The translations under genes were made by a program, and so were the position numbers. From Cantharellus purpuraceus (Eukaryota; Basidiomycota; Agaricomycetes; Cantharellales; Hydnaceae), in contig JALBUN010000003.1 in NCBI GenBank assembly GCA_025174535.1, forward strand, positions 1,386,501 to 1,450,500: a DNA stretch of 64,000 nt, written 5' to 3'. Below, one piece after another: positions 58,601-64,000 of this stretch. The stretch's first letter is position 1. Every line of letters starts with the position of its first letter. The notes below the pieces were generated by a model. The model was not told where the DNA came from, made no database searches, and saw only the letters and a list, made by a program, of their open reading frames with translations.

Positions 58601-59306
58601 TAGCAGAGTTTGCCTACAACAACATGCCGAACACGACTACTGGTGTCTCTCCGTTCTTTGCTAATAAAGGCTATCATCTGAACATCTCCGTCCACCCTGA
58701 GAAAGAACTTGCCTCCACCAAAGCCCGCCAATTCATAACCGACCTCAATCAACTACACCAACATCTCCGAGAGACCATCTCTGATGCTCAGAAACAATAT
58801 CAAGTCTCTGCAGACCGATGCCGCATTCTGGCTCCGGACCTGCAAATCGGAGACAAAGTATTTGTTAAGGCCAAACACTTCTGGACCACCCGTCCATTGA
58901 AGAAACTCTCCGAGAAATACTTAGGTCCTTATGAGGTCATTGCTTGCGCAGGCAGCAGGTCCTTCACCCTCCGCCTCCCGGACCACCTCCGAGCAGTTCA
59001 TCCGGTCTTCCATATATCAATATTCAAACCTGCTACTACGAATGAGATCTCCGGTTGCATGCAACCTCCACCTCCCCCAATCATCATCGAAGGAGACAAT
59101 GAATATGAGATCTCTGAGATCCTGGACTCGAAGATCGACCGCCGATACAAGTGCAAGCTCCAGTACTTAGTCAAATGGACTGGATACAAAGGCACCAATG
59201 AAGAATCCTGATAGATCTCCGTGTCCGAACTCGATCATGCATCTGAATCTGTCTCTGACTTTCACTCCGCTTATCCAGACAAACCTGGCCCCCTTATGAA
59301 TCTTTA
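55627..59306 (+). pseudogene. Gypsy chromovirus pol with chromodomain
   Basis: Domains in order: protease (LIDSGSTHCFLN, ~55790); reverse transcriptase ([20 protein letters not shown], ~56590), whose active site reads YLDN instead of YLDD at 56887-56898; RNase H (LETDASDYALAAIL, DVHDKELLAIYEAF); integrase with the HHCC region (HDHLISGHFG...CNSCTTC) and catalytic SMDFIEKLP, TSDQGLEFVSS, HPEGDRQTE; and a C-terminal chromodomain (CKLQYLVKWTGYKGTNEES). Chromodomains direct integration to marked chromatin. Ten in-frame stops, all TGA (55915, 56293, 56482, 56734, 56770, 56965, 57199, 58003, 58522, 59209), make it non-functional. The frame is otherwise preserved over 3.6 kb. Confidence 0.92.
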
Positions 59307-59456
59307 AGTTTGATTACTAATACTAATTCTATTATTTCGCATCATCATTTTATTACAAGTCAAGGGGAATTACAAGCCTGCCCAAAAAAGCTCCAAAGGA
59401 ATCACTCCACCTCATTTTTCTCTGCTCCGAAATTTATAATCATTTTCATTTTTATT

Positions 59457-62419
59457 TTATACATTGCGTTTCCTTTTTCCCTTCCTCTTATCTACCTCAG
59501 GCTCCATCTCCGACTCATCATCACTCTCTACATCCGACACCCAATCCTTCTCATCCCCCATGTCTGAATCCTCGTCCAAAGGGGCCATGAACTTCCGCAG
59601 CCGATGTAACTCGGCTGTCCGATGACCCTCCAGAACCTCTTTCCATTTCATCGTCTTCACCAAGTCCACTAGCAACCCCTCCATCTGCCGGAGGTGCTCC
59701 AACTGCAGGTTAATCAGCTGGATAAGCTGGCCCACAGTGCTATTTGGTGCAGAGACGTGCCCTGTACCTGCACCGGTCATTGCCCCTTCCGATCTGACAC
59801 CGCTACCCCCAGCCACCACAGCACCTGTCTCCATCCGCCACTTTTTGGTCAGACGACTTTCTGATTCTTTCTCTGCCCCTCCTTGTACCACTAGTTGGGG
59901 CTTGAACTTTCCATTGATCCTACACCCTCCTTTCTGACCCTGACAACGATCGCAGGACCGAAGGCGGCAAGTTGGGCTGGTAGGCCACACGCACTCCACA
60001 CCCGCATCATGACACAAGTCACAAGTTACGCCGGGCCCACCAAATGGCTCCGTTGGAGCCAGAGCCTTGGGTGGTCTGCCCCTTCTTGCTGTTCCCTCTC
60101 CTCCCCCTTGTCCTGCTGTTCTGCTGCCGCCTTCTCCATCTCACGCTTGTGAAGCTGGATCACCGACCTAGCAACACGCAGCTCCTTCTTATGGGTCGCC
60201 AAAATGCGACTCTCTGCCTTACACCATATGACCCTCCGATCTGCCTCCCGCTTCTCTGTATCCACACTCAGGTACGCCTTCAATGAAAAGACCGCGACGT
60301 CGAGGTTTTTCTTGGTGGTTGCGGCGTAGAGCTCCGCCCTTTTGCAAGCCTCAACTGCGGCTACCCAAGCCATTTCCTCGTAACAATTCAAAGTCGGATC
60401 CGGCTCTGCATCCATTCCAACATCCACACCCGCCTTGGGTTCCACATTTGCGTTGAGCTCCATATTGGCATCAGGGTCTGCCTCCGCCTCCGCTCTCTCC
60501 GCCTCCGCCGCTTCATCTTCCTCAGCCACCCCCAACCCAAATAATGGCCATACCCGTGGACGTAACGGCGAGTCAACCGCAGTGACAGTTGTCAGGCGGG
60601 TTGTCTCCGACTGCGTAGCGGAAATAATGGCGACTTCCAGGGTCCCTGTCCGTATTGGCACACTCGGACTTCCTGGGTGGCTGGTTCCCCCTGCCCCAGC
60701 CACCTCCTCCTCTACCTCCATAGCGGCCTCTAGCTCATGCACCTGCTCCTCCACTTCCTTCAGCCTCGTGGCCTCCATCACGGTGACGAGCCAGGATGCA
60801 TCGAGGACGCATATCAAACCACTCTGACAGTCCAACTCCACCAGCGTCTTTTCGTATCAACTTTTAAATAGCGCCGCAACTCCCTCTCCACCTCAGTCTC
60901 TAATTCTAGCCATCGATTGTCACTCGTGTTTCATCGCCATCAATCATTATCAGCCTTCTATTCACACCGATCCTTTCATCATCATTCACATGGCTTCCCA
61001 TTCTATTCCCCTCTCCAACATCACTTCTAATAATACGTCACACGGACACAGAGGACCATCAAAAATATGCCGAGCTCCACAGGCATGTTAAGCCACCTCC
61101 ACGTGTCAAAATACTTCCAAAACTCTTTCAACGTCCAAGATCCCCACCATGTCTCTCTTATGCCATTGGCGATCCCATATTCTTTCACAATTCCATTGAA
61201 CCATATACATTCCTCAACATTTCACCTCTATATCGTAACATGGGGTAGAATTTCAGTCGCCATCGCTGACCTATCCTCCCACTTCAATCCGACTCAGGTT
61301 ACATCGTGTCAGGCAAAGGGACCAAATACTCTTGGAATGGGATACCATATGGAGACGGATCACTAAGACAATAAGGAGTATTTGTTGTGGATGCTGACTG
61401 AAGTCCTCATGTGACTCAGGGTCAATTTACCTTCGGAGCCGTAGGGAAGATGGTATTGGTGGACGTTTCTATTGTTCTTTTATATGACTCCCCCTGTTTC
61501 ATCTTTTAATTCATTCATACACGACTTACTCATCCTTGTTCTATTTTTGGTTACTCATCACCCCCTATTCTTACAAAGATTACCCCTATCTGTCGTTTCA
61601 TTTCTCCATGATTTCCCCATTAGTAGTTCAACTTCACATGCTTCATCAGCTGGCTTGATCAGCATTTCTTGCATCATATCGCATCATTTGCTCCTCATAT
61701 TGTGTCGTTGTGCCCTGGGGATTTGTATATAAAAGGGCACTAGTTTTTGCCTTTGGAATCAATCAACAAGTTTTCAGCCAATGCTCTAAAGTCAAAGTCC
61801 ATGCTCTAAGTCTACGCTCTACGCTCTACATCACAATCCATCATCTCTACACTGAGGTAAAACACCTTGGTTCAACGATCAGATTTCCCTCTGCCACCGT
61901 GAGGTTGCTTCTCCTGAAACCAGCTTTTGCGTACCTCCCAACCGGGCTCCACATTGTCATCCAGTCACAGAGCATGATCAGCCATCAGGACCGACCTTTA
62001 GCACCCATCCCCATCCAACCACAGAGCACTATCCCACTTCCCTGTTACTTACCCCTCACCCTGATTGATCTTTGGAGTGCTGAACAACTGCGTTACACAC
62101 CGTCTGTTTGCTAGGACCGTTGCGCACAGGCTTATAGGATCTATTCCATAAGCGAACCGACAGCGGCCGCAAGTTCCTTTACCCTGCGAGCTCTCTCAGC
62201 CTTTGCCTCCTCCTCCTTCTGTCTCTGTTCCGTCTCCACCGCCTCTTTCCACCTCTGCTCCTCCTCCTTCCGTCTCTGTTCTGCCTCCTCCTCCTCCTTC
62301 CATCTCCGTTCCGCTTCCTCTTCCTCTTTCCATTTCTGCTCCTCTTCCTCTTCTTTCCGTCGGGACAAGAGCAGCTGCTCAAGCTCGGCCACGCTCATGC
62401 TTGCCAAAGGGTTTGACAT
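59457..62419 (-). pseudogene. Antisense accessory gene of the gypsy element, split by LTR B
   Basis: It runs opposite to pol, between the pol stop and the 3' LTR. The N-terminus (62419-62163) is MSNPLASMSVAELEQLLLSR plus a Glu/Lys/Arg coiled coil. After LTR B (60784-62162) the coil continues (MEATRLKEVEEQVHELEAAM), then an acidic Ala-rich middle (AEEDEAAEAERAEAEADPD) and a second coil (AVFSLKAYLSVDTEKREADR). A one-base shift near 60090 separates this from PFGGPGVTCDLC, HDAGVECVW and RSCDRCQGQKGGC. These form two CX2CX6C clusters, probably zinc-binding. The end is acidic with a basic KRKGKRKRN tail. A TATA (CATATAAAAGG) precedes the ATG. DNA or RNA binding in the nucleus is a guess from these features. 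Confidence 0.6.
60784..62162 (+). mobile_element. LTR B inside the accessory gene
   Basis: TGACGAGCC...GAACCGACA, 1379 bp. The flanks are ACGG and GCGG, one mismatch from a 4-bp duplication. It interrupts the accessory frame between LAAA and MEA, as shown by the uninterrupted copy near 52730. The LTR ORF is shortened here by two internal deletions. Confidence 0.85.
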
Positions 62420-62560
62420 CGTTGAGGATAAGACCTCAATCATGCCCCTCCTTTTATATGTCTCCAGACCCCCAGTATAACTCCAACTGCACCCAACCAT
62501 CTCACCTATTCAATCCACGGACATGAGGCCTCAGGGGCTCGGCCTTAAATGGGGAGATAC

Positions 62561-63235
62561 TGTTATGACTATATTCATTAACGTCCAGATCCCCACACAT
62601 ATGAAATCTATACTCCATTTGGAAACTGCCATCTCCATCTACCTGTCCGATCATCACCGCTGATTCCACCCATCTGTCTCCGGTTCCGATTGATGCATCA
62701 GCATCACCATAGAAACCCGGACATCCGTCCCCGTCAGACTCGGACATACTCATGCAAGGCCATTGGCCTCGGAGACCCATCACCAGAGTAATTATTATTA
62801 GATTTCAAAAATATGTATTTAAGTTGCCCAACTGGGGACTTCATTCCCCAGTTTGAATATTGAGTCATGCCTAGTTCCTAAGTCCAATCCTAACTCTCTA
62901 AGTCATACTCCATCTCCGAAATCTCGGACACCGGTATTAGTGAGGGTGCAGCACATAAGCTGAAGCCAAGTCTGTCCCAACCCCCACGACATGCTCCAAC
63001 TCCAACCCAATCTCCAACCCGAACTCCAACCCAATCTCCAACCCAATCTCCAACCCAATCTCCAACCCAATCTCCAACCCAATCTCCAACCCAATCTCCA
63101 ACCCAATCTCCAACCCAATCTCCAACCCAATCTCCAACCCAATCTCCAACCCAATCTCCAACCCAATCTCCAACCCAATCTCCAACCCAATCTCCAACCC
63201 AATCTCCAACCCCCAATCGGACCTAGTGCATAACA
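62561..63235 (+). mobile_element. 3' LTR C of the gypsy element
   Basis: TGTTATGACTA...GTGCATAACA, 675 bp. It is preceded by a purine-rich AAATGGGGAGATAC, the likely plus-strand primer. The 3' part has an expanded minisatellite (63001-63212). The sequence after 63235 is a fragment of LTR A, so no target duplication can be checked. Confidence 0.85.
63001..63212. repeat. 12-bp minisatellite in LTR C
   Basis: About 17-18 tandem units of TCCAACCCAATC, nearly identical. Other LTR C copies carry only about four degenerate units. ORFs with MGWRLGWRLG or QPNLQPNLQ repeats are artefacts of the array. Confidence 0.95.
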
Positions 63236-63520
63236 CCTTTAGCCTCTAAGTGCATTCCCCTTATTTTGGAATATCTGGACCCCTAAGTGTCTGTGAACTC
63301 TAGACTCTGGAAGTCTCATTCATTTCTTGCTGCTAAGAAATGTATTACTTTTCTGCATGTGGTCTGCATTAATACAAGAGATTGTAACCAAAGTCCAAAT
63401 GTTAAATTGATTCTGGAGTTGTGCTGCAGCAGGGTTTGATATTCTTCTTAGCTGTTCATTCATGGAATTGTGGTGATTTAGAGTTTGCCCTAACACCATA
63501 ATTTTACAGGTTCCAAAACA
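63236..63520 (+). mobile_element. LTR A 3' fragment
   Basis: Matches the last ~285 bp of family A, ending TTCCAAAACA. It is truncated on the left by LTR C. Confidence 0.8.
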
Positions 63521-63766
63521 CACACCATTGCACAGAACTCAACCAAGTATATTGTTGTACAGTGTGGTAGTTAACTAAGTTCTTCCTCCTACATGTGGAC
63601 CCACACATGTACTTGGGTCCACTGGCTTACATAATAACTATACATATGCACCCATAGGGTGCATATATCTACCAAGAAGACAGCATTCCTTAATGGAATG
63701 CTGCATACATTAATTATGACTATATAACTATATACTATAGTAAGTAAGTACCCTGGGTACTTACAG
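63521..63766. other. AT-rich segment with a chain of hairpins
   Basis: Four strong hairpins: 63591-63612 (TACATGTG/CACATGTA), 63645-63667 (ATATGCACCC/GGGTGCATAT), 63682-63704 (CAGCATTCC/GGAATGCTG) and 63745-63765 (GTAAGTACCC/GGGTACTTAC). An alternative pairing GTGGACCC/GGGTCCAC overlaps the first. The segment ends TACTTACA exactly where gypsy integrase begins, so it may be the 3' end of an unknown LTR. Confidence 0.6.
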
Positions 63767-64000
63767 AGTCCCATCACATGTTACATCCAACCAGGGCTCA
63801 GAGTTCATGTCCTCCTTCTTCTGCACATTAGGAACAGCCCTCAACATTAAGCTCCACTTCACCTCCAGTTATCATCTCAAAGGAGATGGACAAATGGAAC
63901 AAATGAATCAGTCCCTGGAGCAATATCTCCAAGTCTATTGTAACTATCAACAAGACAACTGGGCTGAACTACATCCAATTGCAGAGTTCACCTACAACAA
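63767..64000 (+). pseudogene. Gypsy integrase fragment, runs off the window
   Basis: It encodes PSHVTSNQGSEFMSSFF, KLHFTSSYHLKGDGQMEQM and NQSLEQYLQVYCNYQQDNWA, a second copy of the integrase core found at ~58390-58620. The second catalytic Asp is changed (TSNQG for TSDQG) and the Glu region reads KGDGQMEQM. At the codon that is TGA in the main copy this one has CAA, which fits independent loss of an ancestral CGA. Confidence 0.8.

Noticed and set aside
43436..59211. TGA read as Arg (alternative genetic code) to explain the many TGA codons
   Set aside because: HID1 and the aminotransferase use TGA as their own terminator, and paralogous copies of the same gag have CGA or CAA at these codons. 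Decay explains it better.
63001..63212. CRISPR-like regular array
   Set aside because: Units are contiguous 12-mers without spacers, in a fungal LTR.
62890..63236. Repetitive proteins (GWRLGWRLG, GDWVGDWVG, LEIGLEIGL, LQPNLQPN) in all frames
   Set aside because: They are translations of the 12-bp minisatellite in an LTR, with no start context or conservation.

Overview
The window looks like nuclear DNA of a basidiomycete, most likely an Agaricomycete. Genes carry many short GT-AG introns (58-79 nt where I could place them). Recognisable hosts are histone H2B, a class-IV aminotransferase, a flavin monooxygenase, a HID1 family protein, a CSC1/OSCA-type channel and a basidiomycete multi-pass membrane protein. 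Ty3/Gypsy chromoviruses and Ty1/Copia elements make up roughly half of the window. Genus is not determined.

Layout. 1-6737 is a graveyard of nested LTRs (families called A, B and C here) with a broken gypsy gag. 6738-12346 is host DNA with the aminotransferase and H2B genes (both minus) and little else recognisable. 12347-19423 and 33905-40973 are the two arms of a ~7.07 kb inverted duplication. Each arm holds a multi-pass membrane protein gene, a degenerate inositol-polyphosphate 5-phosphatase, a small secreted peptide ORF, a copia 3' fragment and a stray exon piece of a PPR gene. The arms enclose 14.5 kb of single-copy host DNA (19424-33904): a hypothetical gene cut at the arm border, a PPR gene, the monooxygenase, HID1, two intron-containing tRNA-Asn genes in inverted orientation, and the CSC1 channel.

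41074-49512 is a copia element split by a second complete copia element (137-bp LTRs, exact 5-bp target duplication), which is itself split by a solo LTR A (exact 5-bp duplication). 50030-64000 contains inverted gypsy copies joined through LTR B. The better one (54334-63235, plus) has gag, a slippery A7 run at the gag stop that would bring pol into frame, pol with a C-terminal chromodomain, and an antisense accessory gene (coiled coil plus CxxC cluster) between pol and the 3' LTR. The accessory gene is interrupted by another LTR B.

Main themes. Decay of the retroelements is strongly biased: I counted 19 in-frame TGA stops against one TAG and no TAA, and most TGA sites fall where Arg (CGA) is expected, as in CpG methylation and deamination. 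The best candidates for something undescribed are the antisense accessory gene, the ORF-bearing LTR B, the large inverted duplication, and a chain of hairpins with a shared ACCC/GGGT core at 63591-63765. All identity statements are by eye; nothing was aligned by software.
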